Source of the DNA: Bacillota bacterium | GTDB taxonomy: Bacteria; Bacillota; SHA-98; UBA4971 | NCBI GenBank assembly: GCA_030024085.1 | Contig: JASEJE010000018.1 | Location: 1 to 64,000, forward strand | Reading direction: 5' to 3' | Length of the DNA: 64,000 nt | In this document: positions 26,112 to 36,766 of the stretch, in pieces | Layout: the number at the start of each line of letters is the position of its first letter | Position numbering within the stretch: the stretch's first letter is position 1 | The notes under the pieces: generated by a model | What the model was told of the DNA's origin: nothing | The model's input: the letters and a program-made list of their open reading frames with translations, nothing else | The model's database searches: none | Translations under genes and position numbers: made by a program

Positions 26112-26307
26112 TGCGAGACAACTCCGAGTCCTGAAGGCCGAGATCCAAAGCGACCTCCGAGCGATCAGGAGGCTCGCCGAGACGGTTGCGGAAGCTCGTC
26201 CCACGGATCTGGAAAGAGAACCTCCCAAAGTCGTGCGAAGCGGGCGAGCTCGTATCGCGCCTACTGGCACTGCCTGCGCAATCGTCAGCAAAGGGGCGCG
26301 AAGCTGA
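26101..26307 (+). pseudogene. Decayed HEPN-domain toxin partner
   Basis: It begins MVVDARQLRVLKAEIQSDLR and continues AIRRLAETVAEARPTDLERE and PPKVV, the usual HEPN/DUF86-like N-terminus beside MNT genes. The family's A-Y-Y-L-H-C-L-type helix then appears only in another frame as AYWHCLRNRQ, and nothing recognisable follows. The toxin is frameshifted and truncated, leaving the antitoxin without a functional target here. Confidence 0.65.
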
Positions 26308-26423
26308 GGCAGGACCGGTGTGCGCGCGTTCACGTTACCCGTTCGCCCGAGGTAATTGCTGGGAGGAAATCGCACGTCCGTGTCGAACCTCGCACGTTGC
26401 CAGGCTGAAAGGAGGACTCGTGT

Positions 26424-27041
26424 GTGGGAATGGAGCCGTTCAATCCGCTTGAGAAGCGCAGTCTGGCCGAGAGCGTGGTGCAAGCCTTGCTGAAGCGCCC
26501 CTGTCATCCGTTGCCGCCCTCAGATCCCTTTGTCGGCGCGGGGATCTACGCGCTGTACTACTCGGGGCCTTTCCCTCCGTACGAGCCGATAGCTCAGAAA
26601 AACAGCGGCGGAAGATGTGAGCAGCCTATCTACGTAGGCAAGGCTGTGCCGCAAGGTGCAAGGAAGGGTCGTTTCGGGCTTGACGCATGCCTAGGGGACG
26701 TGCTTTTCAGACGGCTGAAAGAACACGCACAATCTATCGAGCAGGCAGAGAACCTGGAACTTGCGGATTTCTCGTGCCGCTATCTCATTGTCGATGAGAT
26801 ATGGATCCCGCTTGCGGAGCAGTTTCTCACCGAGGTTTTCTCTCCCATATGGAACGTCGTAATTGATGGCTTCGGGAACCACGACCCTGGTGCGGGCAGG
26901 TACGACCAGAAGAAGTCTGCGTGGGACGTGCTGCATCCTGGCAGACCCTGGGCCGCGAAGCTGCAGCCGTCAGATTCAACTCATGAAGAGCTTGTGGAAA
27001 GGATCGCGTGCGCTCTTCGGGTAGACACCAGCTCACCTTAG
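26424..27041 (+). CDS. Eco29kI-family type II restriction endonuclease (GIY-YIG)
   Basis: A 205-residue protein. After FNPLEKRSLAESVVQALL come the GIY-YIG nuclease motifs GIYALYYSGPFPPYEPIA (Gly40-Tyr42) and PIYVGKAVPQGARKG (Tyr70-Gly72), then SIEQAENLELADFSCRYLIV and ESWIPLAEQ-like EIWIPLAEQFLTEVFSPIWN. Eco29kI cuts CCGCGG; this homolog probably has the same or a related site (inferred). GTG 26424 has GGAGG 8 nt upstream. It converges with a DNA methyltransferase across a 176-bp gap, a plausible type II pair. Confidence 0.88.
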   Translation: MGMEPFNPLEKRSLAESVVQALLKRPCHPLPPSDPFVGAGIYALYYSGPFPPYEPIAQKNSGGRCEQPIYVGKAVPQGARKGRFGLDACLGDVLFRRLKEHAQSIEQAENLELADFSCRYLIVDEIWIPLAEQFLTEVFSPIWNVVIDGFGNHDPGAGRYDQKKSAWDVLHPGRPWAAKLQPSDSTHEELVERIACALRVDTSSP

Positions 27042-27217
27042 TGGTAGCGATCCTTTGTGCAGCGGTGGGCCGAGCTCTGTCTCTCATCCGATTGTAACCA
27101 CCAACTACCACGCCAGACGTCGCCACGAGAAGTGGCCTCATTGCCCGCTGTTGTTTATTGCCACCCGCGAAAGAGAAGGTTTGCCATGAGGACGCACTCG
27201 CGGACACAACTTCCCCT

Positions 27218-28645
27218 CTAGGGCTTCTGCAGGACCACGGCAGCGTCATATAGAGGGATCTTCTTTGTCGCGTTTTCCCGTAGGCCGGTGTTGACTATGC
27301 TGCTTCCCACACGCTGTCCCCGGATGACGTATATCCCGACGGTCTTAAGGCCGTTCTTTTCCCCGAGTAGGCTGAAGAACCGATCGACTTGGACTTCGAC
27401 TCCTTGTATTACGCTGTTGCCCACGACAATTACGGCTTTGCCAGAGGGTCGCAGGACCCTTGCAAGTATGGAGCAAAACTGCTCCGTGTCGTTCAAGTAG
27501 CATGCGACGTAGTTTGCCCATCCAGGTCCGCCATAGGCGCCCTTCTCTGGTTTAATGGAACGAATCCGGTCCACGAGCAGAGAAGCTTCAGGGAGATCGA
27601 AGTCGAGGTGGACGGGTTCTCCATCCCTGACCGACTGCCAGTACCGGCCGTAATTGGCGTCCTCAAGAGCTTTGAGATCGCTGGCGTTGGAGATAAAGTC
27701 CAGCCAGAAAAGCTGTGGGCGGGTGTTCCTGACATAGTGATAGTTGTTCATATATGGCGGAGAGGTTATGACCAGATCGACTGAGTCATCCGCGAGAACC
27801 TCCTGTGACCCGCTGAAGAAGCTCTGCCTGTACACCGCCGCTGCGGGGTTTAGTTGGCAGGAAGCAAGCTCCTTTCTCAGGGCGGCCTGGTCTGCAGTCA
27901 TTTCTCGCAGCTTTTTCACCAGGATGTGGGACACCGGGGCGTTTACTATGGGGCTTCTGCCGGCACTGGCTCGCGAACTCAGAGACGGCTCATACGAATA
28001 GTTAGAGACAGACACCATTACGGCGCCCAGCGCAACCTGGAAGAACGACCTCAGCTCTTCCGGAAGCGACGCTATGTAATCCAGCGAAAATAGCACCTTT
28101 CTTTCGACAAGTGGCGCAAAGAACGGAACCTTGGATCGGAACCCCTTCGGCGGTCTGGTCCTTGGTGCTGGCAACCTGGAGAGGTCAACCGTGCCTTTCC
28201 CGCTGCTACCTTGAGCATGATCGAGTTCTCGTTCTATTGGTCTCATGGACTTCGCGTAACCTGCGATTGCATCGGCCAACGCCGGTTCGCTTATCTGGGT
28301 GCACTGCAGCTTGGTTTCTGCGACCAGGGCCGCAAAGTGGTTGATCTCGAACCCGACGGTATCGAAGCCGCGGCGATACGCCTCCACAAGGGTCGTGCCG
28401 ACACCTGCAAAAGGATCGAGGACTGTAGCACCAGGGCGCCGGTCCGGAAGGTACAAATCGATGCAGCTTGCGGTGAAGGTTCCGGAAAAACCTGCGATCC
28501 AGTTTACCCAACGGTGGATGGGGAGGAACTTGTTCTTTGCAGCAGTTGGATCCCGGAAAACACGGCCTGGGTCCGCGACGCCGTGCTGGCCCAGTGCGTC
28601 ATCAAAGGACAGTTGCTGAGGAAGCGAGGTTATGGTAGCGGACAT
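27218..28645 (-). CDS. DNA methyltransferase with SPPY motif (probable N4-cytosine)
   Basis: A 475-residue S-adenosylmethionine-dependent methyltransferase. The SAM motif ATVLDPFAGVGTTLVEAYRR is at ~residues 73-92 and the catalytic motif ITSPPYMNNYHYVRNTRP at ~293-310. The ~200 residues between may hold target recognition, so the order is SAM motif before catalytic motif (alpha-like). S-P-P-Y is typical of N4-cytosine methyltransferases. It probably protects the site cut by the convergent Eco29kI-like enzyme. As I recall, Eco29kI itself is paired with a C5-cytosine methyltransferase, so this pairing would be a swap. Confidence 0.85.
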   Translation of the reverse strand: MSATITSLPQQLSFDDALGQHGVADPGRVFRDPTAAKNKFLPIHRWVNWIAGFSGTFTASCIDLYLPDRRPGATVLDPFAGVGTTLVEAYRRGFDTVGFEINHFAALVAETKLQCTQISEPALADAIAGYAKSMRPIERELDHAQGSSGKGTVDLSRLPAPRTRPPKGFRSKVPFFAPLVERKVLFSLDYIASLPEELRSFFQVALGAVMVSVSNYSYEPSLSSRASAGRSPIVNAPVSHILVKKLREMTADQAALRKELASCQLNPAAAVYRQSFFSGSQEVLADDSVDLVITSPPYMNNYHYVRNTRPQLFWLDFISNASDLKALEDANYGRYWQSVRDGEPVHLDFDLPEASLLVDRIRSIKPEKGAYGGPGWANYVACYLNDTEQFCSILARVLRPSGKAVIVVGNSVIQGVEVQVDRFFSLLGEKNGLKTVGIYVIRGQRVGSSIVNTGLRENATKKIPLYDAAVVLQKP

Positions 28646-29224
28646 CGTTACGCCACGACCGAAGACGAACAGCCTGAGAATAGAGACGTCTTGTCGCAGC
28701 TGCCCTCCCCTCGGTGAGGATACGCGCGGAGGTTTTCCGTAGACAATGGTAGGCGCCGGCGCATTTAGTAAGCTTCGCCACTATTATATGCTACATATGT
28801 TCGCCCATCAAGCGACAATTATCGCTCTGCTCGGCTTTCGGCGTCAAGCCAGGTACATTATGACAAGCCAGGTACGGTCCTGGCAATCCTCCAAAAGTAT
28901 GATTCTATCCTCTGCAGGGCGGGACCTGGCGCACCTGTAGCCTTGCGGGAAGGAAAACGCCTGTTGCTGGCGAATACGCCATTGAACGAAGGCGTAACCC
29001 GGCGAAATGCTCGGTGGATCCGGGAGATCCAGACGTAGCAGGGTAGTATTACTTGCCTTTGACAGCGATCTCCGCAAGTCCCGCACGGGCTGAGTCTGTC
29101 ACGCTGCACAACGTGCGGGTCAAAAGCGCTCAGGAACTCGCGGCCTTACAGCCACGGTGGATGGCAACTCCTGGATGTCAACGCGAAGTACTGAGGAATA
29201 CAACGCGCAACGGGGATGAAAAGC
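28646..29224. other. Long intergenic region between the methyltransferase and ftcD
   Basis: Nearly 580 bp, less GC-rich than its surroundings between 28750 and 28870, with divergent genes on either side. It probably holds both promoters, but I could not assign boxes with confidence. No RNA gene is seen. Confidence 0.4.
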
Positions 29225-30124
29225 ATGGCAAGAAAGATCGTCGAATGCGTTCCGAACTTCAGCGAAGGGCGCAGGCCCGAGGTCGTGCAGGAGATCGTCG
29301 CAGCCGTCGAGGGCGTCGCGGGCGTGCGGCTTCTCGATTACTCATCTGACCCGAGCCACAACAGGTCGGTGCTGACCTTCATCGGTGAGCCCGCCCCCGT
29401 CAAAGAGGCGGCGTTCCGGGCCATCGCGAAGGCAGCGGACCTCATCGACATGGAGGAGCACCACGGGGAGCACCCGCGTATCGGCGCCACAGACGTGGTC
29501 CCGTTCGTGCCGGTGCAGGGCGTTACGATGGCTGACTGCGTTGCCCTTGCGCGCGAGCTGGGCGCGAGGGTTGCCCACGAGCTCCGCATTCCCGTCTATC
29601 TCTATGAGGAGGCCGCGACCCGCCCCGACCGCCGTAACCTCGCCGATATCAGGAGGGGCGAGTACGAGGGTCTGAAGAAAGAGATCCATCTGCCTGAGAG
29701 GCGCCCAGACTTCGGGGAGCCGGTGATGCACCCGATGGCGGGCGCGACGGTGATTGGAGCGCGCGAGTTCCTCATCGCGTACAACATCAACCTGGGCACG
29801 TCCGATGTTTCCATAGCCAAGAAGATAGCTCGCGTCATCCGCGCCTCGAGCGGCGGGCTCATGTATGTCAAAGCGCTCGGGATCAACCTCGAGGACCGCA
29901 ACCTGGCCCAGGTCTCCATGAACCTCACCAACTTCAAGAAGACGCCCATGCACGTTGTGTTCAACCTCGTGAAGTCCGAGGCCGAGCGATACGGCGTCCC
30001 GATAGTCGGCAGCGAGATCGTGGGCCTCGTGCCGCTTGACGCCCTCCTCGCCGCCGCCGAGCACTACCTCCGCATAGAGAACTTCTCCCACAAGCAGGTC
30101 CTGGAGACCCGCGTGATGGAGTGA
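29225..30124 (+). CDS. ftcD: Glutamate formimidoyltransferase
   Basis: A 299-residue protein, the formiminotransferase half of animal FTCD. Motifs are IVECVPNFSEGRRPEVVQEI, HPRIGATDVVPFVPVQG with the catalytic His, PVYLYEEAA, and GLMYVKALGINLEDRNLAQV. It transfers the formimino group from N-formimino-glutamate, made in histidine breakdown, to tetrahydrofolate. ATG 29225 is favoured by GGGGATG upstream; ATG 29216 is nine bases earlier. It is first in a hut-like group with hutI and the cyclodeaminase. Confidence 0.93.
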   Translation: MARKIVECVPNFSEGRRPEVVQEIVAAVEGVAGVRLLDYSSDPSHNRSVLTFIGEPAPVKEAAFRAIAKAADLIDMEEHHGEHPRIGATDVVPFVPVQGVTMADCVALARELGARVAHELRIPVYLYEEAATRPDRRNLADIRRGEYEGLKKEIHLPERRPDFGEPVMHPMAGATVIGAREFLIAYNINLGTSDVSIAKKIARVIRASSGGLMYVKALGINLEDRNLAQVSMNLTNFKKTPMHVVFNLVKSEAERYGVPIVGSEIVGLVPLDALLAAAEHYLRIENFSHKQVLETRVME

Positions 30125-30258
30125 GGGCCCGCGCTTTGAGCCGGGGAGACGGCGATTTCATTGGGCTTTACCGGGGAAGGAGGGAAGCGCCGCTGTCGAG
30201 CCTGGGCCTCACCTCGTGAGATGGCCGGGCCGGCGAATGCCGCAGCGGCGCCGCGGGC

Positions 30259-31616
30259 ATGAAGATCCGCGCAGACCTCGTCGTTGAGAATGCAAGCGAG
30301 CTTGTGACCGTCGCGGCGGCCGGGTGCGAACGCGATGATAGCGCGACGCGCGTCGCCCCCGGATCGAGGGGCACGGGCAGGGCGGCGGTGAGTCCGCCAG
30401 GCCTCCCCCGCACCGGGCGGGCCATGCGCGAACTCGGCATCATCGAGAACGGCAGCGTGGCTGCGTTCGGCGACCGGATCGTTGCCGTGGGCCCGTCCGC
30501 CGAGGTGAGGGCGAAGGTGAGCCTTACCCCCGATGCCCGGGTGATCGGCGCCACGGGAAAGGTGGTCCTGCCGGGGTTCGTTGACCCCCACACCCACCTG
30601 GTCTTCGCCGGGTCCCGGGAACACGAGTTCATCCAGCGTGCCGAGGGACGCTCGTACATGGACATACTGGCCTCGGGCGGGGGCATACTGTCCACCGTGA
30701 GGGCCACACGTGCCGCTCCGCCATCGGAGCTTGTCGAGCTTGCTTTGAAGCGCCTGGATGTCATGCTCTGCCACGGCACGACCACCGCTGAGGTGAAGAG
30801 CGGCTACGGCCTGTCCGCGGACGAGGAGCTGAAGTGCCTCCGAGTCATAAGAGAACTCTCCGAGCATCACCCCATGGACATCGCCGCCACATTCCTCGGG
30901 GCGCACGCCGTGCCGCCCGAGTACCGCGGCGATCCTGACGGGTATGTGCTCTGCATCACCGAGGAGATGCTCCCGCGCGTGGCTTCGGAGGGGCTTGCGG
31001 AGTTCTGCGACGTGTTCTGCGAGCACGGGGTGTTCTCCGTCGACCAGTCGCGTCGCATCCTCGAGGCTGGCAAAGCCATGGGACTTGCCCCCAGGCTCCA
31101 CGCGGACGAGATCGCGCCCATGGGCGGCGCCGAGCTTGCCGCAGAGGTCGGCGCGGCGAGCGCGGATCACCTCCTCTGCGCGTCGCCTGACGGCATGCGC
31201 CGAATGGCGGAGGCAGGGGTCGTGGCCACGCTGCTCCCCGCCACATCGTTCACCCTCATGCTCGGGCGGTACGCCGATGCGCGGGCTTTCATCGACGCTG
31301 GCTGCCCCGTGGCCCTGGCCACGGACTTCAACCCTGGCACGTCGCCCGCGCTTTCGATGCAGTTCGTGATGAACCTGGCTGCTTTCGGCATGAGGCTTCG
31401 TCCTGCCGAGGTCATTTGCGCGTGCACCATCAACGCCGCGCACGCCCTCAGGCGCGCTGACGAGGTCGGCAGCCTTGAGGTGGGCAAGCTTGCCGACATC
31501 ATCATCGCCGACATCGACACTCACCTCAAGCTGCCCTATCAGCTCGGGACCAACTTCGTGGACAAGGTCATCAAGCGCGGACAGGTCGTTGTCACCGGAG
31601 GGAGGCGCGTCGTCCA

Positions 31617-31620
<4 letters not shown>
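30259..31620 (+). CDS. hutI: Imidazolonepropionase
   Basis: A 453-residue metal-dependent amidohydrolase that opens 4-imidazolone-5-propanoate to N-formimino-L-glutamate. Metal and substrate motifs are FVDPHTHLVFAGSREHEF (His111, His113), CHGTTTAEVKSGYGL, RLHADEIAPMGG and ALATDFNPGTSP. It is slightly longer than usual (~410) because of a ~30-residue Arg/Gly/Pro-rich insertion near residues 23-52. Its stop overlaps the start of the cyclodeaminase gene (GTGA), indicating translational coupling; its product feeds FtcD upstream. Confidence 0.93.
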
Positions 31621-32423
<803 letters not shown>

Positions 32424-32436
32424 AGGAGGGAGCGGC

Positions 32437-32958
32437 ATGCCCGGAAAGGCGCTTGTGGTGATCGACATGCTGAAGGACTTCATCGACGCCGATGGAAAGC
32501 TCTCTATCGGCCCTGCGGCATCGAAGGTCGTGGAGGCCATCGCGCGGAAGATCGACGAGGCCCGCGCCGCGGGATGGCCGGTCATCTACGTTTGTGACAG
32601 GCACACCGAGGATGACCCCGAGTTCGGCATGTTCCCGCCTCACTGCGTGGCTGGCACCCCTGGTGCCGACGTGGTGGACGAGCTTCGGCCCCGCCCCGGG
32701 GACAAGGTCATCCCCAAGCGCAGGTTCAGCGGGTTCTTCCAGACCGACCTCGACCTCACCCTGCGCGAGCTCGGCGTGGACGAGATAGTGCTGGTGGGCG
32801 TGTGCACGAACATCTGCGATCTCTACACCGCGGCCGACGCCAGGATGCTGAACTACAGGGTCACGGTTCCAAGGGACTGCGTGGCGTCGTTCGACGAGGC
32901 CGCGCACGAGTTCGCACTCAAAGAGATGGAGCGCACCCTCGGCGTCAGGGTGATCTGA
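32437..32958 (+). CDS. Isochorismatase-family cysteine hydrolase
   Basis: A 173-residue protein with the Asp-Lys-Cys triad of the family in ALVVIDMLKDF, VIPKRRFSGFFQTDLD and VLVGVCTNICDLYTAADARM, with a cis-peptide region before the Cys. The family includes nicotinamidases and other amide hydrolases; the substrate is not determinable here. GGAGGG lies 7 nt before ATG 32437. It follows the cyclodeaminase by 13 bp, so it is probably co-transcribed with the histidine-degradation genes. Confidence 0.85.
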   Translation: MPGKALVVIDMLKDFIDADGKLSIGPAASKVVEAIARKIDEARAAGWPVIYVCDRHTEDDPEFGMFPPHCVAGTPGADVVDELRPRPGDKVIPKRRFSGFFQTDLDLTLRELGVDEIVLVGVCTNICDLYTAADARMLNYRVTVPRDCVASFDEAAHEFALKEMERTLGVRVI

Positions 32959-33088
32959 CGGCACCTTATGGCATGGCACCGTTCCAGGGGCACGACTCAG
33001 GAATCCCTGGCTGGGACCGCGATGGTGACCATCGGGTTCGAGGGCGGCCATCTGGTCAGGACACAAGAGCCCCGAGCATCGCAGACCT

Positions 33089-33299
33089 CTAAGTAGATCG
33101 CCACGAATCCGCGCTACTTTTCAGCGCGCAAGTCTTGTCCAGGGTTGCCGGTGTTGCACTCCGGGGACGGCGCGTGCGGTGAGCCTCGTTCGAATCTGGC
33201 GCTCAAGGCTAGCCAAGTTCCAGGCGCCCCGCCCTGGTAAGCACCGCGAGCCCCAGCACCGTCAGGAGAAGTGGCGCAAACTTATGGCGCCATACTTAG
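33089..33299. repeat. Long interspersed structured element, copy 1
   Basis: 211 bp bounded by CTAAGTA...TACTTAG. Next inward is the inverted pair CGCCAC/GTGGCG; inside are a CGCGCT/AGCGCG hairpin, the GTTGCCGGTG core, and a GAATcTGGC/GCCAAgTTC stem (imperfect here). It is closely similar to 46050-46258, with a block of about 40 bp identical. It lies between the isochorismatase gene and folP. Its internal open frame (AKFQAPRPGKHREPQHRQ) is not in frame with folP. Confidence 0.9.
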
Positions 33300-33332
33300 A
33301 AACCTGCCGCAGGGGAAACCGGGGGGATACCT

Positions 33333-34575
<1,243 letters not shown>

Positions 34576-34586
<11 letters not shown>

Positions 34587-34947
34587 CAGGATCATCCTCA
34601 GGAACATGGTGTTCTACGGGTATCACGGGGTTTTCCCAGCTGAGAAAGAACTTGGCCAGAGGTTCGAGGTGGACGTCGAGATGGCGTGCGACCTTTCCGC
34701 CCCGGCGCAGGCTGATGACCTCGAGTCCGGGGGCATCAACTACGTGGACGTCTATACGCAGGTCAAGGACATCGTGGAGGAGCGCGAGTTCAATCTCATC
34801 GAGGCTCTGGCCGAAACCATCGCGCAGGAGATCCTGTCAGCTCACAACGTGGACGAGGTAACGGTGAGGGTGAGGAAGCCCGACGCGGCCATCGGCGGGG
34901 TGCTGGACCACGTGGAGGTGGAGGTCGTGAGGAGGCATGGGCGGTGA
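34576..34947 (+). CDS. folB: Dihydroneopterin aldolase
   Basis: A 123-residue FolB. Motifs are VFYGYHGVFPAEKELGQRFE, the INYVDVYTQVK segment, NLIEALAETIAQEIL and VRVRKPDAAIGGVLDHVEVE. It releases glycolaldehyde from dihydroneopterin to give 6-hydroxymethyl-dihydropterin, the FolK substrate. GTG start overlaps folP. Its last codons contain AGGAGG (34930-34935), placed ideally for a GTG at 34944 that overlaps its TGA, so folK translation is coupled to folB. Confidence 0.93.
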
Positions 34948-36611
34948 CGCTAAGTAGATCGCCACAAACCCGCGCTACCTTTCAGCGCGCAGGTCCTCCG
35001 AATTTGGCGCACAGGCTAGCCAAATTCCAGGCGCCCCGTCGTGCAAGCACCGGCAACCCGGAATCTTCTCCCAAACCGGCATGGATTTCTGAACTCACAC
35101 TTAGCCAAATTCCAGGCGCCCCGTCGTGCAAGCACCGGCAACCCCAACACCGTCAGGAAGAGCGTCGAAGACTTGTAGCGCCATACTCAGCCCTCGCATA
35201 CCTCGGGCTGGGCTCCAACGTTGGCGACCGCAGGCGCAACATGGCCGACGCCGTCAGGATGCTTTCGGAGTCCGGGGACGCAAGGGTTGAGAGGGTGTCA
35301 TCCCTTTACGAGACGGAACCCGTGGGATATGCGGAACAGGGGCCTTTCCTCAACGCCGTCGCCCAGATCGTGTGCGACCTCGCTCCCCCCGGACTTCTGT
35401 CGTTGTGCCAGGATATCGAAGTCAGGCTGGGGCGCAAGCGAACCGTGAGGTGGGGTCCGCGGACCATCGACATCGACATCCTGCTATACTTTGGAGGACG
35501 TCCAGCCAGAGGAGGAAGCCCCGCGGAGCCGGGCGCCATCGGCTTACAGGTTCGTAGCGACCGCGAGGAGACGCCCGCAGGCCTGACCATCGAACCTTCC
35601 CCCGGACGCCTCGAGATCCCTCATCCCCGAATGTGGCAGAGGGGATTCGTCATCATCCCCCTGGCAGAGATCGCCCCCCATGTCGTTGCCCCGGACGGAC
35701 GCAGTGTGAAAGACCTCGCCCGCGACCCTGTCATGCAAAGAGGTGTTTTTCTCCACGCGACCGGCTCATGGTGGAAGCGCGCTGACGAAGGAGGCACCGA
35801 CAGGGGAAGCGGCGGCGCTCGCCACATCCGCGCCCAGGGGCCGGTGTTCCTGGGCCGCGAAGTGCAGCGGCTTGCCGAGGTGGACTCGACGAACGCCGTG
35901 GCGAGACGCATGGCGGAGGCGGGAGCGCCCGAGGGCACGTGCGTCGTGGCCGAGACCCAGACCGCAGGGCGGGGGCGGATGGGACGCACGTGGCACTCGC
36001 CTCCCGGCGGCCTGTGGCTCTCAGTGGTGCTTCGTCCCACGGTGGCGCCCAGAGACGTCGGCAAGCTTGCGCTCGTGACGGGCGTGGCTGTGACAGAGGC
36101 CATCCGCAAGGCGACGAGTCTTCCGGCGAAGATGAAGTGGCCCAACGACGTGGTGGTGCGTGGGAGAAAAGTCAGCGGCATCCTCGTGGAGGGCAGGTGG
36201 CGCGGCGAGGCCGTGGACTACATCGTTGAAGGTATAGGTATCAACGTCGCGGTGGACATTGCCGGCCTGCCCCAGGACATCCAGGCCACCGCGGGCACAC
36301 TCGTCCCTCCCTGCGGCCAGGGCGCCCTGGCGCTCCGGGAGAGGCTTCTCGCGCTGGTCCTGGAGGAGCTGGGCGTGCTCTACCGCCGGTTCTTGTCAGG
36401 CGGGTTTTTGGGCATACTTGAGAAGGCCAGGCTCTACTCCGACACGCTGGGAAGAGAGGTCGAGGCCGCCTGTCCGGGCGGGCCCGTGCTCGGAACGGCC
36501 GTGGACATCGATGCGGATGGCGCCCTCGTGATAAGGACGTCGTCCGGGGATGTTCGGATGGTGTCTGGCGATGTGAGCGTGCGCCGCGCCGGCGGCGGCT
36601 ACTCAGGCTGA
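34944..36611 (+). CDS. folK-birA: FolK-BirA fusion (HPPK fused to biotin-protein ligase) with element-encoded N-terminus
   Basis: A 555-residue single frame. Residues ~84-275 are 6-hydroxymethyl-dihydropterin pyrophosphokinase: AYLGLGSNVGDRRRNMADAV, YETEPVGYAEQGPFLNAV, TVRWGPRTIDIDILLYFGG and LEIPHPRMWQRGFVI. Residues ~300-555 are a class I biotin ligase: GRGRMGRTWHSPPGGLWLSV, AKMKWPNDVVV, SGILVEGRWRG and VEGIGINVAVD, with no N-terminal HTH. Residues 3-83 are read from a repeat element (34950-35190). The only in-frame usual starts before the FolK core are GTG 34944 (AGGAGG 8 nt upstream) and TTG 35004 inside the element. Confidence 0.85.
   Translation: MTLSRSPQTRATFQRAGPPNLAHRLAKFQAPRRASTGNPESSPKPAWISELTLSQIPGAPSCKHRQPQHRQEERRRLVAPYSALAYLGLGSNVGDRRRNMADAVRMLSESGDARVERVSSLYETEPVGYAEQGPFLNAVAQIVCDLAPPGLLSLCQDIEVRLGRKRTVRWGPRTIDIDILLYFGGRPARGGSPAEPGAIGLQVRSDREETPAGLTIEPSPGRLEIPHPRMWQRGFVIIPLAEIAPHVVAPDGRSVKDLARDPVMQRGVFLHATGSWWKRADEGGTDRGSGGARHIRAQGPVFLGREVQRLAEVDSTNAVARRMAEAGAPEGTCVVAETQTAGRGRMGRTWHSPPGGLWLSVVLRPTVAPRDVGKLALVTGVAVTEAIRKATSLPAKMKWPNDVVVRGRKVSGILVEGRWRGEAVDYIVEGIGINVAVDIAGLPQDIQATAGTLVPPCGQGALALRERLLALVLEELGVLYRRFLSGGFLGILEKARLYSDTLGREVEAACPGGPVLGTAVDIDADGALVIRTSSGDVRMVSGDVSVRRAGGGYSG
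34950..35190. repeat. Long interspersed structured element, copy 2 (rearranged, inside folK)
   Basis: It starts CTAAGTAGATCGCCAC like the other copies and ends at GCGCCATACTCAG (one base off ACTTAG). It lacks the ~55-bp GTTGCCGGTG-containing block of copies 1 and 3. Instead it contains the 3' block (CCAAATTCCAGGCGCCCC...CACCGGCAAC) twice, at ~35022 and ~35105. An internal CACACTTAG at ~35097-35105 looks like an element end. The GAATTTGGC/GCCAAATTC stem is perfect. It begins two codons after the folK GTG. Confidence 0.88.
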
Positions 36612-36766
36612 GCGAGCCGCTGGTAGTGCTCGTCACTCCTGGTTGGTCGAGTGGTGCGCGAGGTTGCCGAAACCCAAACCCTCGGGGCAGGGCTGTTCCC
36701 GAGCACCGCGTGCCCCCGAGAAAGCGGCAGAAACCTTTCGTCTCATGCGGGGTGTTCATTCGAAGT

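Noticed and set aside
33186-33200. GTTCGAATC resembling a tRNA T-loop
   Set aside because: It is part of the interspersed element, recurs in the other long element copies, and no acceptor or anticodon stems surround it.
33080-33310. Target-site duplications flanking the long elements
   Set aside because: I compared a few bases on each side of copies 1-3 and of the 8760 element and saw no consistent duplication.
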